Assembly: GCA_003667245.1 (NCBI GenBank)
Contig: RCNN01000173.1
Location: 1-64,000, forward strand
From: Heterostelium multicystogenum
Lineage: Eukaryota > Evosea > Eumycetozoa > Acytosteliales > Acytosteliaceae
DNA: 64,000 nucleotides
Direction: 5' to 3'
The notes below the pieces were generated by a model. It was not told the origin of the DNA. It searched no databases and saw only the letters and a list, made by a program, of their open reading frames with translations. Both the position numbers and the translations under genes were made by a program. Positions 1 through 12,979 of the stretch are shown here, in pieces (the stretch's first letter is position 1; each line of letters starts with the position of its first letter).

Positions 1-715
1 ATTGTTGACATGTTTCCAACGCTCCAACTCGAAAACCAAAGACTACTACTCTGATGTCCTTGTGTGCAATGGGCGGTCGGGTGCATGTCAGTGACTGCTG
101 CGCTGTCGGCAGCACTGTGCAATTATGTCTAACTATATCCTTAAGTCTTGCCTCAATGATTTTTAATGCTGGAATTAGATAGGCTGTGATAAGGGTTGGA
201 TATACATGTTTACTGTCTTTGGCGAATTCTCTATCGATGGTCGACAGTTTTGAAGTCAAAAGAATCCTCTTTGAGAAGCTCTGTACCTTAAACAAAACCA
301 AATGTGATACGCCTGCTTCAATGGCATCAATGTTGGCTTTGGCTATCAACTCGGGATTCACGTCAATACCATTGCCTTAATGCCATAGTGCTTTGCCGCA
401 TAGATGGCGATACGACCATCCACCACACCCAACATCCAGTAATATATCCTTCACTATCACATTCGCCATTTTCAGAGGATATATCAATTGTAGCTGGTGA
501 GTAGTTGCATAAGGACCACTTTTAGTTATTATAACAAATCAATCAATCAGCATTACTGAACTATTATAGTATGTAAGAGTCATGTTTAATTCAGAGCTAC
601 CTACACATTGACCAGGAAGAGGGTCGTCTTCATCCAAGAACGGAATCCAAGAACTACTGATCATTATGTCATATCCATTTCTTTTTTGGCTATTGATTGG
701 GCCTGAACTACTCAT
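1..715 (-). pseudogene. Class I SAM-dependent methyltransferase, partial and frameshifted
   Basis: Reading the minus strand leftwards from an ATG at 715 gives a short N-terminal part (MSSSGPINSQKRNG...), probably an intron, and then a Rossmann methyltransferase core. The glycine-rich SAM loop LLDVGCG is followed, after one extra base near 421-425, by DGRIAIYAAKHYG. After one missing base near 370 comes GIDVNPELIAKANIDA, where the acidic residue would hold the SAM ribose. The gene runs off the left edge, so the C-terminus is missing. The loop and the D-x-N-P motif are typical of class I methyltransferases; the substrate cannot be told. The compensating +1/-1 shifts could be assembly errors or true decay. 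I call it damaged rather than dead. Confidence 0.55.
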
Positions 716-1048
716 AAGATCTCTATCACTCAGTTATTGTATTTTCTACAATTATATACAGACAACTATCTACTATTACTAAATATATCAGAATGATTGA
801 TTTGGTTGTTTAGTGTCAGGGTTTATTTTTCGTCTAATTCGGTTTATTATTATTATATTATTAAAAACCCTCAGTTTGAAATTGAATATTTTTACTTTTG
901 GTTTTTTAATGACAACTTTTTACCTACCCTTTCACTACCTCTTTCTTTAAGTAATACAGTAATTAGTAGTAGTAGAAGAAGTAATATAATGAGATTGAAA
1001 TAGACTTTTTAGGACCAGTTAACGTTTCCAAAAACTTGGACACCGTTT

Positions 1049-1049
<1 letters not shown>

Positions 1050-1079
<30 letters not shown>
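1050..1079. repeat. Poly(A) tract of 30 A
   Basis: An uninterrupted run of A follows GGACACCGTTTC. Together with T-rich runs at about 1300-1345 it lies in an AT-rich gap (about 720-1450) where I see no gene. Such tracts are common between dictyostelid genes, and their length in an assembly is unreliable. Confidence 0.9.
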
Positions 1080-1081
<2 letters not shown>

Positions 1082-1449
1082 ACTGGTAAAAACCGATCAA
1101 TTCTTACAATCTTGGCTTAACCAATTAAATTTCAAATTTACATTATTTAGTAGATTAACATGTGAACCATATTTCGCATTTCACTAAAGATATTTGGGTC
1201 CTTTGTAATTAGAGATGATCAAGTATTTTTTGTGATCCTACATTTATTTTCTTTATTTGTAATTGACTGATCAAGAGAGATAATATGAGCTGAAGTTGGG
1301 GACTTTTTTTTTTTTTTTGGATTTTTTTTGTCATTTTTTTTTATCAAAAAATTTTCAACTCTTTTGTGAGGTAAGTTTTTTAAGAGGATAATTAGTCATT
1401 CATAATATATTTTAGATTTATTAGTATTATATTTAGCATTTAAACAGAA

Positions 1450-2114
1450 TGTTTAGAAGACTTGTTTACATTCAAGCTGCTCTTCTTCTTTGTTAAGAAG
1501 ATCATCAGCTGTCAAAAATACCAGCGATTTGCTATGCACAAGATCATCAGCTTCGTCAATGGTTGGATTGAGAACCTTTGCTACAGAGAAACAAATCAAA
1601 TGATTCATATGACACTCTTTGTCATCAACAGCGAAGATTTGAAGGTTGGAGCTCACACTTTACCAGGTAGTTCCAAGCGAGTTGCACATCAAACATCTCA
1701 TCAATGGTAATCAAGCTCGATGGTCAAACCGTACTCATCTACAGACCATCTAGAATCACTATGCAATCAGGTACACTCCGTACCCGTAAGTGGCGTCTCG
1801 AATTGCCAATTGGTCTCAAAGTGGAACGACAGTCTTATGGGATGGTGGGCATCTGCAGGTACACTCGGTCAAGTACAATTGACATTCGACTCTGAAGCTG
1901 CTGCTGTCAGCTACTGCAAAGAAAAACGGTATGACCTCGCGTGATTCAACTACATGTAATTGTGCCACTTCCCATAACTTACCCTATCATCTATCACTTC
2001 TTTAGGTTTGAAACTATGAAGGTTTTTCCAGAGGATGTAACCACAACAAAGAAAAAGAGATACGGTTACAGATTTTTATATAAAGGGAGAATTGATCAAA
2101 GAACAAGAAGATGA
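1450..2114 (+). pseudogene. NDUFS4-type complex I accessory subunit, frameshifted
   Basis: The segment starts with a mitochondrial-presequence-like MFRRLVYIQAALLL and then loses frame. From about 1704 it reads VLIYRPSRITMQSGTLRTRKWRLE. After a one-base excess near 1799-1806 it continues SKWNDSLMGW and TLGQVQLTFDSEAAAVSYC. A GT..AG intron (about 1930-2005) leads to a last exon ending in RYGYRFLYKG and a TGA. The order IYRPSR, MQSG, KWxLE, PLMGW-like, F(D)SxExA is that of the NADH:ubiquinone oxidoreductase 18-kDa subunit family (NDUFS4), a matrix-side assembly and stability subunit of respiratory complex I. At least two shifts interrupt it, and the 5' third is the least recognisable. It may be a decayed duplicate, or a functional gene hidden by assembly errors. 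Confidence 0.6.
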
Positions 2115-2240
2115 AACAGATATCAAATAAATAACTTGAACGATAAGCAACACATATCACCAACAAAAAGAAGACACAAAATATAGCCGACAAAAGACAG
2201 AGGATAACTTCTACCTGTTTTCACCATTCATATACCTCAA

Positions 2241-2570
2241 AGTTAGTTATTATAGGGAATAGCTTGTTAACCAACCAAATTAATAAATGTAATAAAGAAA
2301 AAACGAAAGTTTTAAAACATAATGAATTCAAGTATTTATTGTTAAGGAGATCTCTATCTTGCAGGTGTATATGAGTTATTCGATTTATTGCATTTCATGA
2401 AATTGGTAATGCTCTTGTTTTTAGAAATGACATTAAACAAGCTTATTAAGAACAACTGGTACATTGATAATTAAAATTGTTTTAGGTACAACTTATCCAT
2501 TCATTTCTTACTCTCCCTTTACCCAAACGAAATCCTGGGGTGATTCTAGCAAGTCCTGTGAATGAATGTT
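2241..2570 (-). pseudogene. Decayed partial duplicate of the eS27 3' end
   Basis: This stretch matches 2625-2935 as a direct, degenerate repeat. Shared blocks include CAACCAAATTAATAAA, TATTAAGAACAACTG, AAAATTGTTTTAGGTACAAC and AATCCTGGGGTGATT-like sequence. The second copy is the last exon and 3' flank of the eS27 gene read on the minus strand. Here the minus strand still gives an ARITPG-like peptide but no zinc-finger exon. It looks like a tandem duplication limited to the gene's 3' end and flank, now drifting. Confidence 0.6.
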
Positions 2571-2849
2571 ATAATACTTGTATATGTTTCCAAATCATAT
2601 GAAATCCACACTACATAAGTAAAATAGGAACAGCTTGTTGGTCAACCAAATTAATAAAGAAAGAACGAAAGTATAGATATATATATTATCAATTTAAAAG
2701 AAGTGGATGATGATGATGAAGCCAATGTGTAATGTTTTGTGTTTATGTTTTAGAAATGGCTATTAACCTAGTTTATTAAGAACAACTGATACTCGATGTT
2801 TAAAATTGTTTTAGGTACAACTTTACTCATACTTGTCCCGGATGCGAGT

Positions 2850-3655
2850 TTACTCTCCCTTGTGTCTCAAACGACATCCTGGGGTGATTTCTGGCACGAC
2901 CACCAGTTGGTTGGGCAATAACGGTGGAGCAGGAGCTACATAAAACAACAGTTTGGGCCTATTTCATGTGGAACAAGAGGTATTGAAAGTAAATTAATAT
3001 AATATTCGTAACATAGTTTGTGTATTTTTGATTACATACATGTGAGAAAACAACTGTAATGGGTGTGACATCCGTGACAGTTAATGTCCATGAAGTAGGA
3101 GTTTGGTGATTGAACCAATCTCTTTAACTTGTGTTTTCTTTTCTCGGATTCGATGCTTGGGAAGAGCAAATCACCACGTTCTCTAGCCTTTATTGACAAA
3201 AAGTTAGTCTTCAAAATCTTTTTTTTTTCGGTTATATGTTTTTTTTAAAAACGAATTCTTCATTATTATAGTTGGTAAATTGATTTGCGAAACAACGTCG
3301 TAGTGTAACAGTAGTGATAGGTAACTAATATTCTTTAATTATGTTTCATCCTAATATTCTGTAATTCAAATTCTAGACTACTACATCTAATTTTCTGAAT
3401 ATCATTTATCAAAATCTTGAATATTTATGCATATGCATGCTTGTAACTTATATTCTACGACATTATATCTGTATTCTGACTGCATTATTGCCGACAACTA
3501 AATAATAATAAAATAGCTATATTCCATAATCTGATTCTGTTACTTCTCTTCTACTGCTACAGTTTCTACTACGAGTTGTTTCTCAAATCTAATTAACTAC
3601 TTAATTATTATAGAATGAATCATTCATAAAAAAAAGTGATAAAGATACACACCAT
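2850..3655 (-). CDS. 40S ribosomal protein eS27
   Basis: Component of the small ribosomal subunit. The middle exon (3187-3040) encodes [18 protein letters not shown] followed by [17 protein letters not shown], and then a CHGC knuckle. After an intron (3039-2959) the last exon (2958-2850) gives [20 protein letters not shown], with the second CxxC of the zinc site. The frame needs one base removed in GGG at 3061-3063 and one in the T run near 2888; the ending then reads [12 protein letters not shown]. The best start is an ATG at 3655-3653 directly followed by a GTGTGT donor, so that exon 1 codes only for Met. The acceptor is AAG just before 3187. Both one-base excesses sit in homopolymers, so I regard the gene as functional. 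The family is about 80-85 residues, as here. Confidence 0.85.
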
Positions 3656-4162
3656 TGTTGGATTGATCTGTATGACAAAAAAAGGAAGTGAAAAATTCAA
3701 CTCGTGGTGCTTTTGAGAGTATGGAAAGAAAATCGATAAAATTTATTTTTTTTAATTTTTATAAAAACAACACATTATGAGCGTTGGTAAATGAAAAACG
3801 AAAAAATAGTAAAGCCCGGGCTTTTTTTTTCATGTTTTTTGTTTTACCAATATCTCTCTCCTTCAAATTTTATTATTATGAAATAATTTGTGAATCTAAG
3901 AAAATATTAAACATATTTCCAAATATCATAAGTTATTTGTATCAAAACTATAATCTAATTATATTATATCTTAGTGTATCGTTTTTTTTTTAATTTTTGT
4001 ATAAGGTTTTCTCGAGACTTCTTTTTTGGTGGTTAACAATGAATTTCGCACTGATTTCATCACTTCGATCACCATCTTCAGATTATTGTACTGTTGAAAG
4101 AATTATTTTACATTGTGTATCTTCCGTTTAGATTGCATTCTATAGGATATTTAGACATTATA
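3656..4162. other. Intergenic, divergent promoter region
   Basis: AT-rich DNA between eS27 (minus) and the Nudix gene (plus), with T and A runs. No ORF with family resemblance and no RNA gene was seen. Confidence 0.6.
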
Positions 4163-4755
4163 ATGAGGAAGACAACATTATGTTTCTTTATTGATTGGAA
4201 ATCTCAAAAGATTCTGTTGGCTTTGAAAAAACGAGGATTTGGAAAAGGAAAATATAATGGTCCAGGTGGAAAAGTTGAACCTACTGACCTGTCGATAGAA
4301 TCTGCTGCCATTAGAGAATGTATTGAGGAAGTTGGTTTAACACCTTCAAATTTAGTCTTTAGGTATGGAATGACAATAGCTGGATGATTGGAAAATGATT
4401 GGGAATGATTCTTTGGAATATGAAATTAAAACCATATCAATATCTATAAGAGGTACACTTAAATTTAATTATCAAAATACGGAGGAATCAACTGAGTGCA
4501 GTGTCTATCAGGTGAACGAGTGGATAGGTGGATCCTATCGAATCGGAAGAAATGAAACCCGAGTGGTTCGACCTGGACCAACCTCTGCCGCTGGAGATGT
4601 GGGACGATGTCAAATTTTGGTTTCCACATTTCCGAAAAGAAATAGAAGAGTCAACCAAAGACAGTCCAAACATCACCCTATTTGATTTCAGTTTCTACTT
4701 TAACTTGAATTACAATTTAATCAATTATACGAATAATAATAAAATTGAAAGTTGA
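4163..4755 (+). CDS. MTH1-type Nudix hydrolase (8-oxo-dGTPase-like)
   Basis: Two exons (4163-4362 and 4451-4755). Exon 1 starts MRKTTLCFFIDW and has KKRGFGKGKYNGPGGKVEP ahead of a Nudix box ending RECIEEVGL. The spacing before REC is one residue longer than the GX5EX7REUXEEXGU consensus. Exon 2 has NYQNTEESTECSVYQVNEW, then DPIESEEMKPEWFDLDQ and EMWDDVKFWFPHF, as in the NUDT1/MTH1 group, which hydrolyses oxidised purine nucleoside triphosphates. The start at 4163 is chosen because family members begin just before the first beta strand. One extra base near 4530 (GGTGGATCC) splits the frame between the VNEW and DPIE parts; removing it restores the family alignment. Confidence 0.85.
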
Positions 4756-4773
4756 TTGATACTTTTTATTTGC

Positions 4774-6839
4774 TTAGTTCAAAAGTGATTTAACTACCAT
4801 CTTTACATTCATACGCTTGAGATCAGTGTAATTTTTGACCAGTTCCAAGGAAAATAATGGGATGTCCTGTCGAGTAGACCATTGAAATTGCTGCACCAAC
4901 TTTATCGTCGATGGTGTCGAATTTGGTAAGGATAATACCGTCTATCGTTCTTACATTAGCTTGTGTTGAATCTGCAAGAAGAGAGAGTGATTTGTCAAAC
5001 TTGACGAGTTGATCTACACCATCATTTCCGACGAGTGCTTCTCCAACAAAGAGTACCAGATCGATGGTGTTTTGGGTGACGAGCTTTGAAAGTGCTCTCA
5101 TCAATGGCTCATTATTTTGCATTCTACCTGTGGTATCAATGAGAACTACATCGTGATTGGTAGAACGAGCATACTCGATGGCTTCACCAGCAATTGTAGC
5201 TGCATCCTTACCATATCCACGCTCGAATACTTCTACATTCAAACGCTCAGCATGAGTCTTAAGCTGTTCAATTGCACCTGATCTGAAAGTATCGCATGCT
5301 GCCATCATAACCTTGAATCCGTTTGCTGTCAACCAATAGCAAATCTTTGCGAGATTGGTGGATTTTCCAACACCGTTGACACCACTGAATACAATGGTGT
5401 AGGGACGAGTTCCACGAACAGACTGGACATCTCTCAAGATATCGATAGTTTTCTTTGGTGTCAAGATTCTGGTAACTGCTTCCTCCATGGTTTGTTTGAC
5501 AACAGAGTTAACACCCTGGAATGTAGATAGTTTCTTTCCTTGCAAACTTTGTCCAACTGAGTCCACCAATTTCTCAGCTACGTCGAGCGCAACATTCTTT
5601 GAGGTAAGATGCGACTTGAACTTTTGGAGAATTGGCTCAAGATCATTGCTGTCGATAGTTCTGCTTCCTGTCAATGTTTGGAAGTATTTCATGAATCCTG
5701 ATACTGGCTTATCCTCTTCGTCCGAGCTGACCTCCATTTTCTAAATTGTGCTTTACAAACTTCTCCTTGACAACAACTTTCTTTCCTGTGCTTTTCTCTG
5801 ATTTGTCAATTTCTTTCATTTCACTGAGTGATATCTTTGTATCGGATACTCTCTTCTCTTTCTTTGGTGGTGGAGTGTTTGTCGAATCATTGCTTGTTGA
5901 TATTGATTTCTTTGGTGTGTTTTTTTCTTCTTACTTCCAATTTCTGATTGGTCAATCCATTATTAGAATGTGCTCTATAGATAGTTTCAGAAATCAATAC
6001 TTACGTGCTTTCAAGAGAGCATTTCTGGCTCTGGTAATCTCAGGATCCTCGTCATCATCGTCAAATACTCCAGACTTTGCTTTTGGTGAGGTTGGTGTAT
6101 TATCCTTAGTTTGTTCATCTGAATCGACAGATTCATTTGAGTCTTCATTTGAGATATCCTCATCCGATTCGTCAGTGCTATCGTCACTGCTGTGATTTCT
6201 GTTTTTATTGCTGTTGGCACCATTCACCTTCTTGTCTTTGTTCTTTGGCTTTGGTACTGATTTACCACTCTTCTTATCTTTTAGTTCCTTTTCACGCTTC
6301 AGCTCGATTGCAGCTTTACCTTTCTCGGTGTCTTCGTAACGCTTTGGTGCTGCAGCAGATGACTGCTTTATCTTTGATTGAGTCTCGACCTTTGTGAGGA
6401 TCAAATTGAACTTTTCTTTGAATGGTTCGAATGTATCGATAGCCAAATCATCCGATGAGTTCTTGATTGAAACCAAGACATCTTTGTACATCTTTACAAA
6501 CTTTCTCTTGACTACATTTAATAACTCATCAATATACATCAAAGATAAGATCTTTTGATAAACGACCTAAATATAAATGATTCCCTCAATGTTAGTACAA
6601 GATTATTTTGCTTCAAACATCCAATATGCTTAAATACCTACAACAAAAATTAAATCTACTTCATTTGCAAAAGTCCACTTTAAAGTATAGTTTTCCGATT
6701 GGAATGATGATTCAGAACCTCTTTCTTGAACCAATACTTTACGAATCAAATTATTGATTGGATGACCTTTGAGTCTTGCCCATTCTATTGATAATAATAC
6801 AATACCTCCTTTAGTTAAAATTGTAAAATTATCAATCAT
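4774..6839 (-). CDS. Signal recognition particle receptor subunit alpha
   Basis: The ER-membrane-associated GTPase that receives SRP-ribosome complexes. Exon 1 (from 6839) gives the SRX domain start [16 protein letters not shown] and [13 protein letters not shown], which pairs with the beta subunit. Exon 2 (about 6567-5994) completes SRX and has a Lys/Ser/Asp-rich linker. The NG GTPase part (5737 down) has [13 protein letters not shown] (G1), [17 protein letters not shown] (G3) and TKFDT (G4). The reading frame is interrupted by extra bases near 5907-5915 and at about 5738. Another near 4830 splits the conserved GTGQ-KYTDL ending, whose true stop is at 4776-4774. The join after exon 1 is also one base out of phase. 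All domains are present in order, so the gene is probably functional. It is tail-to-tail with the Nudix gene, with 18 bp between stops. Confidence 0.9.
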
Positions 6840-7305
6840 TTTATTACTTTATCTCTCTCTCTTTTCGATATATATATATAACTAAACTTTTCTTTTGTTA
6901 TTATTATATAATAAGTTATTTACAAACAAATAAATTATTATTATTTGTTAATTCTATTATTATCTATATGAATAAATATGTTATTTAAATACAATAGTAT
7001 TTTATTATTATTAATTATTCGTGTTGATTTTTGAAATGTCAACTACAAGAAAAACATATAAAAAACAATTTTTTTTAAATTCAAAAGTCAAAATTAATGG
7101 TGTTTTTCATTTTAAAAAAAGTCAAACTAACAAAACTCGTTTATCAAATTTACTGGATGGTTTTTGAAAAATGAGAAATTAATTATTTTTTTTTCCAACA
7201 TAACTGAACATACACCTTGGATCGAAAGTTGGAATAATTACATTAGGAGAGATAATATGATTTGAATCTTTATTTAAAATTCAATTTCATCTGTCATTCA
7301 AAGAA
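6840..7305. other. Intergenic AT-rich gap
   Basis: TA repeats and A/T runs upstream of the SRP receptor gene and downstream of the FMN reductase gene. No coding or RNA signal was seen. Confidence 0.6.
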
Positions 7306-7902
7306 TTATGGTTTTCTTTGTTCTTGTAGAGTTTCCAAAAGCTGGGATACTGATGTTTTGGTTGATTCGACGTTGGATGAAAAGAGACTATTAATGTCTT
7401 TGATTTGGAAAGATTCATTATACATGTCCCTCTGGAGTACTAAATTTGTGACTGTTGGAATGATCTTCATCTTCAATCCTTTGGTGAGAGCATTTTTAAG
7501 ATTTACACAGGCGTCCTTTCCACCATCAAAACCATAGCTAACAACAACTGCAGGTTTCTCACTCCATTCAACTCCAAGATGGTCGATAGCATTCTTCAAT
7601 GATGCTGGCATTCCTCCATTGTACTCTGGTGAGAAGAAAATGTAACCATCAAATGTCTTGATTTTGTTTGACCACTTTAATGCCTCTGGGAATTGGTATC
7701 CCTTTCCACCATGCATCAATGGAGGGACTCCATCGAAAACTGGAAGTGGATAGTCCTTCAAATCGATCACTTCATATTTGATTGAGGTCAACTTTGAAAG
7801 TCCTGAAACCTCAATAAACCACTTTACGATCGATTCACCAAGTCTATTGGTTCTAACAGATCCCATTATAAGACCAATTGATTTTTTATCATTAGAAGTC
7901 AT
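7306..7902 (-). CDS. NADPH-dependent FMN reductase family protein
   Basis: A single uninterrupted exon of 198 codons. The N-terminus (residues 9-18) reads IGLIMGSVRT with the flavodoxin-like flavin-phosphate loop. The middle carries FFSPEYNGGMPASLKNAIDHL, with SPEYNG contacting the isoalloxazine ring, followed by KPAVVVSYG. This is the NADPH-dependent FMN reductase family, typically soluble dimeric quinone/azo/chromate reductases of about 180-200 residues; the physiological acceptor cannot be read from sequence. The start at 7902 is the only ATG ahead of the first beta strand. There is no intron and no frameshift, unlike many neighbours. Confidence 0.88.
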   Translation of the reverse strand: MTSNDKKSIGLIMGSVRTNRLGESIVKWFIEVSGLSKLTSIKYEVIDLKDYPLPVFDGVPPLMHGGKGYQFPEALKWSNKIKTFDGYIFFSPEYNGGMPASLKNAIDHLGVEWSEKPAVVVSYGFDGGKDACVNLKNALTKGLKMKIIPTVTNLVLQRDMYNESFQIKDINSLFSSNVESTKTSVSQLLETLQEQRKP

Positions 7903-9251
7903 TTTTTTTAAATGAAATAATTAAAACTAAAATTAAATTATACAATTATTTATATATCTTTTAAATAATATTTATATATATTTAGAATTTGAAAATTGTG
8001 ATAAATCATAGTCTGTATTTATAGTATTTTTTCATAAGTCTCCGGAGCTACAATTTTAATTGGATAAATTTGAGAACTTATTCTTCTTCACATCTGAAGA
8101 TACACGAAAATTATTGTTTTAAACGATATTTATTATTTTTTCCAAATTAATTCTAGAAGAATGGTCATAATGATCAGTTATGTCATCATTTCAAATAAAT
8201 AACAGGATCTAAAGAAAATCTACACAATTAAAAAAAAGAGTAGAAACAAACTGCAAATATCAATTCAACCTTCCTCTCACTGATCTTTATTTAGAGATTG
8301 GTATTTATTAACTAAAAATGATATCTTAGACTAAAATACGACTTTGAAATTCATAACAAACGTTCTGTTTGTTCCTGAATGTCAGTTGGTTTTCTAGATC
8401 CTCATGTTTGCACAACATTTTAAAAAATAAAGGTATTAGAGAATCTTTTTCAACAATCATGAAGAAAATAATCATGTTGATGCAAAATAATTGGGGTTGC
8501 CAAATAATTTACAAATTTGGAAGGTGTCACCTACAAAAAAAACAATTTTAATTAATTTCTTTGGTAGATACTTGAATCAGATATTACACAATATGAACAA
8601 TAACAATTTTCATAAATCTATACTATTAAATATTTACTATAAGATTTTGTTTTATTAAAAAAAATTAATTAAAATTGGAATAAAATGTTTATTTGATAAT
8701 TACAATGTATTTGTTTGGTGTATCTTTTTCTTATAGAGCAAAACCATCAAGAAAAAGTTATTTTTTTATTTTTTTTTAAGTAATAAGAAGTAGAGTGTTA
8801 ACAATACTAATAGTCCGAAAACATTATAGCCGAATGAGTTCGGGTGGAGAGTGTTCGTTAATCTATCATTTCGAACTCATATATCCATACCAAAGTACTT
8901 GATACAATATTTAAGGATTGATGATTTTCGAATGAATTCATGATTGAATTTTTGGATTTTTTGATTTCGTTTTTTTGATATTCCCAATAGAAATCAAATA
9001 TTATGGTTCTAATTAGATAAAATTTATAGCTATTTTACTTTTTTTTTTTAACTCAGATTTGTTACTGCACATTTTTATGAAACACAAAAAAGTTGCCTAT
9101 TCGAATCCACAACTTGTTTCCATTCATCTTACCTTTTGAGAAGATCAATGTTATAAAGCTGCTGAGATGTATATATATGGTACCATATAGATCCACTGTT
9201 ATTTAAAAAAAAACAAAAGGATGTTTTGGTTATAACGAATTCGTTTTTTAT
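7903..9251. other. Intergenic AT-rich region
   Basis: About 1.3 kb of AT-rich sequence upstream of the FMN reductase and downstream of TRM61. I checked for tRNA T-loop motifs and coding similarity and saw nothing convincing. A short ORF at 8369-8551 is uninformative. Confidence 0.5.
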
Positions 9252-10387
<1,136 letters not shown>

Positions 10388-10671
10388 TTCTTTATTAAAA
10401 TCAATGAATAAAAAGATTAAATTATTCGATTGGTCTAATATTTTTTTCAATAATACCAGAGAAATATTTCGTTTTTTTTTTTCGACTATGACAATTTTTA
10501 ATCAAATATTTATTATTTGGTTATTATTTCCCCAATTGTTATTTGCAAGTATGGAGAGTTTATAAAAAAGATATAAAAATAAACAAAAAACAGCTATTTT
10601 GGGTTTTATATAAATAAATAATATATTGAATTTAAAATTTATTTAGAATTAGATGTTTATAAATCTAATTG

Positions 10672-11891
10672 TCATGTTGCTATTGAGTTTATTGAACCAA
10701 AGCCAAAACTAAGAAAAGTAAGGGCAGCAACGATGATCTTGGAAACTTGGACACCAGAAGCATCATTGGTTCCACCAGCAGCAGTTGTTCCTCTTGGTGG
10801 GAAAGTTCTAAAAGTAATGTTGTATTAGTTTTTGTAATAACATATTTTGGATGTTTTAAAAACTTACCCTCCAGCAGCAGTAGTGACTGGTGCAGTTCCT
10901 TGTCCAGTGGTAGCACCTCCTGTGGAGAAGAAGAAAAAAAGAAATATTTGTTAGTTATTTAAATCCAAGAAAAGACTTACTTGTATCGATCAATTGTTAG
11001 TAGATAAAGAAAGATGGATTTTTTAAATTTAAAAGGATGGGTAGTAATGGATGAACTATTTTTTGAAATAATACCGTTTGGAACGCAGACCCAGGTGCAT
11101 GGAGTTTCCGGAGGTGGTGGTGGTGGTTGGTAACGACAGTTGGGGATGGGGTACCAGTGGTTGGTGGTTGAGTTGGTGGTTGAGTGGCTTTGCAAGACAT
11201 GTCAACGTTGATATCGACGACTTGGCTTGAGGTGTAGAAGACTTGACCGTTTCTTGAGAATGAGCATGAGAACCATCCTGAGAGACCATTGTTGACGGTT
11301 CTTTCCGTTTGCACCCATACCAGCTTGCAATGCCATGTTTTTCGAATGGGGCCAAGTTCATGGTGACACCATCAACGCTACCACCGTGACCGACGAAAGA
11401 TGATTGAGAAGCATCAATAGCGTAGAATTGCCATGTGGTTTGGATCGACTGGACCGTTTGGAACGTAGGCGTTTGGTTGGAGTTCCTTCTTTGGTGTACC
11501 GCTAGACTTGTTGAATACCATTCTGACATCCCATGTTGGAACAGAGGATCCGTCAGCTGGGGAGATGACACCAGTGATTACGATTTGATTACCATTGTTT
11601 TTGCAAGTTACCTGAGTTGTCTCTGAAGTTGTAGTTGGTGAATCCACCTGGAACGTTTGGATCAGCGAAAGTGATTGCAAATCCACCGACGGATGGACCG
11701 TATTGATCCAACTGAGCAGCAGTCAATACTATATATAATAAATTGGAAGAATTATTATTATTAGTTTCGGTCTCATCGCTAATAGTTTGTATAGATTTCT
11801 AATACATACAGTAGTTGGCACAACCAGCATCAATTTGAGCGTAGATAGAGCCAATCATAAGGGCTACCAAGAATAATCCTTGTATCTTCAT
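10672..11891 (-). CDS. Secreted, GPI-anchored surface protein of unknown function
   Basis: The start codon at 11891 begins MKIQGLFLVALMIGSIYAQ, a clear signal peptide, before an intron. The globular part runs from LTAAQLDQYGPSVGGF through ITGVISPADGSSVPTWDVRM and DPTTWQFYAIDASQSSFVG to LSGWFSCSFSRNGQVF and VDINVDMSC. A Pro/Thr-rich stalk (TQPPTQPPTTGTP) and two small Gly/Thr exons follow. In the corrected frame the C-terminus reads NDASGVQVSKIIVAALTFLS, a small-residue site plus hydrophobic tail typical of GPI attachment. At least three one-base shifts break the frame. I do not recognise the globular domain; it may be a cell-surface or extracellular-matrix protein. Confidence 0.7.
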
Positions 11892-12979
11892 TGTTGTTGT
11901 TATTAATGAAAGTAGTAATAAATAAGTGTTTTAAATAAATAAATAAATAGAACTATTAATTAAATAAATAATTTAGATTGTTATTTAGTTAATTGTTTGA
12001 ATTGAATTGAATGGTTAATTGGAGTCGAAACACGACGCTTTTTAAAGCAAAGGTTTGTCTGCAGACATTCGAAATTTGGCATGTGTTTCATTGTCTAGCA
12101 CCCACTTACTGGATTCAGTTCGATATACATATTCAGCTGAAGATCTACCCACTATCTACCTTCAAAGTCACTCGGTTCACTCTAGTAAATCTGCATCTCC
12201 TCAATAAAGTTAAGAAAACCAACTTCTAAATTTACATTGCAATGCTTATTAATATCAATACAATAGAATGTATTGCCAATTCTAGTATCACCTTTTTTAC
12301 GAATCGTATTAAATTTGCATTGCACAACCATTGATATACATTCATGTTTATAAATAAACATGTTTAATTTATCATTGGAATTCACCCCATTGCCGATATT
12401 AGATAAATTCAATTTTTATTAACTAAAATTCATTGATATTCAATTCAAAACCCTATTTTTTTGATAATTATTAATTAATATATTTTTAAAATATCTTATT
12501 ATAACACACCCACCTCCACCAACAATACCACTTAATTAATTGATATCTTTATTAAATTTTTCTACTATAAAGTGAATAAGTTTTAATATACATCTTAATA
12601 ATAATATTAATATTAATTAAATTGATCATGTTGTAGATTTGTTGTGAATTTACAAAGACCAGAATGTAACAAAGACAAACAAATAATATTTTAATTTGAT
12701 TTTTATTTGAGTCTCTTAAGGAATTATTATTTTGCAAATATTAATAAAGGTTTTTGAATTTTTAGAAAGACTTTGGGACATTGGGATATAAATCGGCAAA
12801 ACTCAAAAAAATATTCGAATTAAATTTCTGATTTCAAATTAATTAAAAACAGTGATCTTTTTGCTCGCTGAAAAGTGTAACTTGTTGATCAAATTTTAGT
12901 TTTTTTTGAATTAAGGACCTTTCAATTTCTTATTCTTATCAGATAGAATAAATATGGCATTTTATAAATAATATTAAAT
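11892..12979. other. Intergenic region with possible decayed ORF
   Basis: Upstream of the GPI protein and of the lipase. A minus-strand ORF of 76 codons (12412-12182) has a protein-like composition but no recognisable family and no start context. The rest is AT-rich, with runs of ATTAATTAAT. Nothing else is supportable. Confidence 0.4.

Noticed and set aside
8800..9120. TTCGAATCC-like and GAGTTCG segments suggesting tRNA T-arms
   Set aside because: No matching acceptor, D or anticodon stems at the right spacing.
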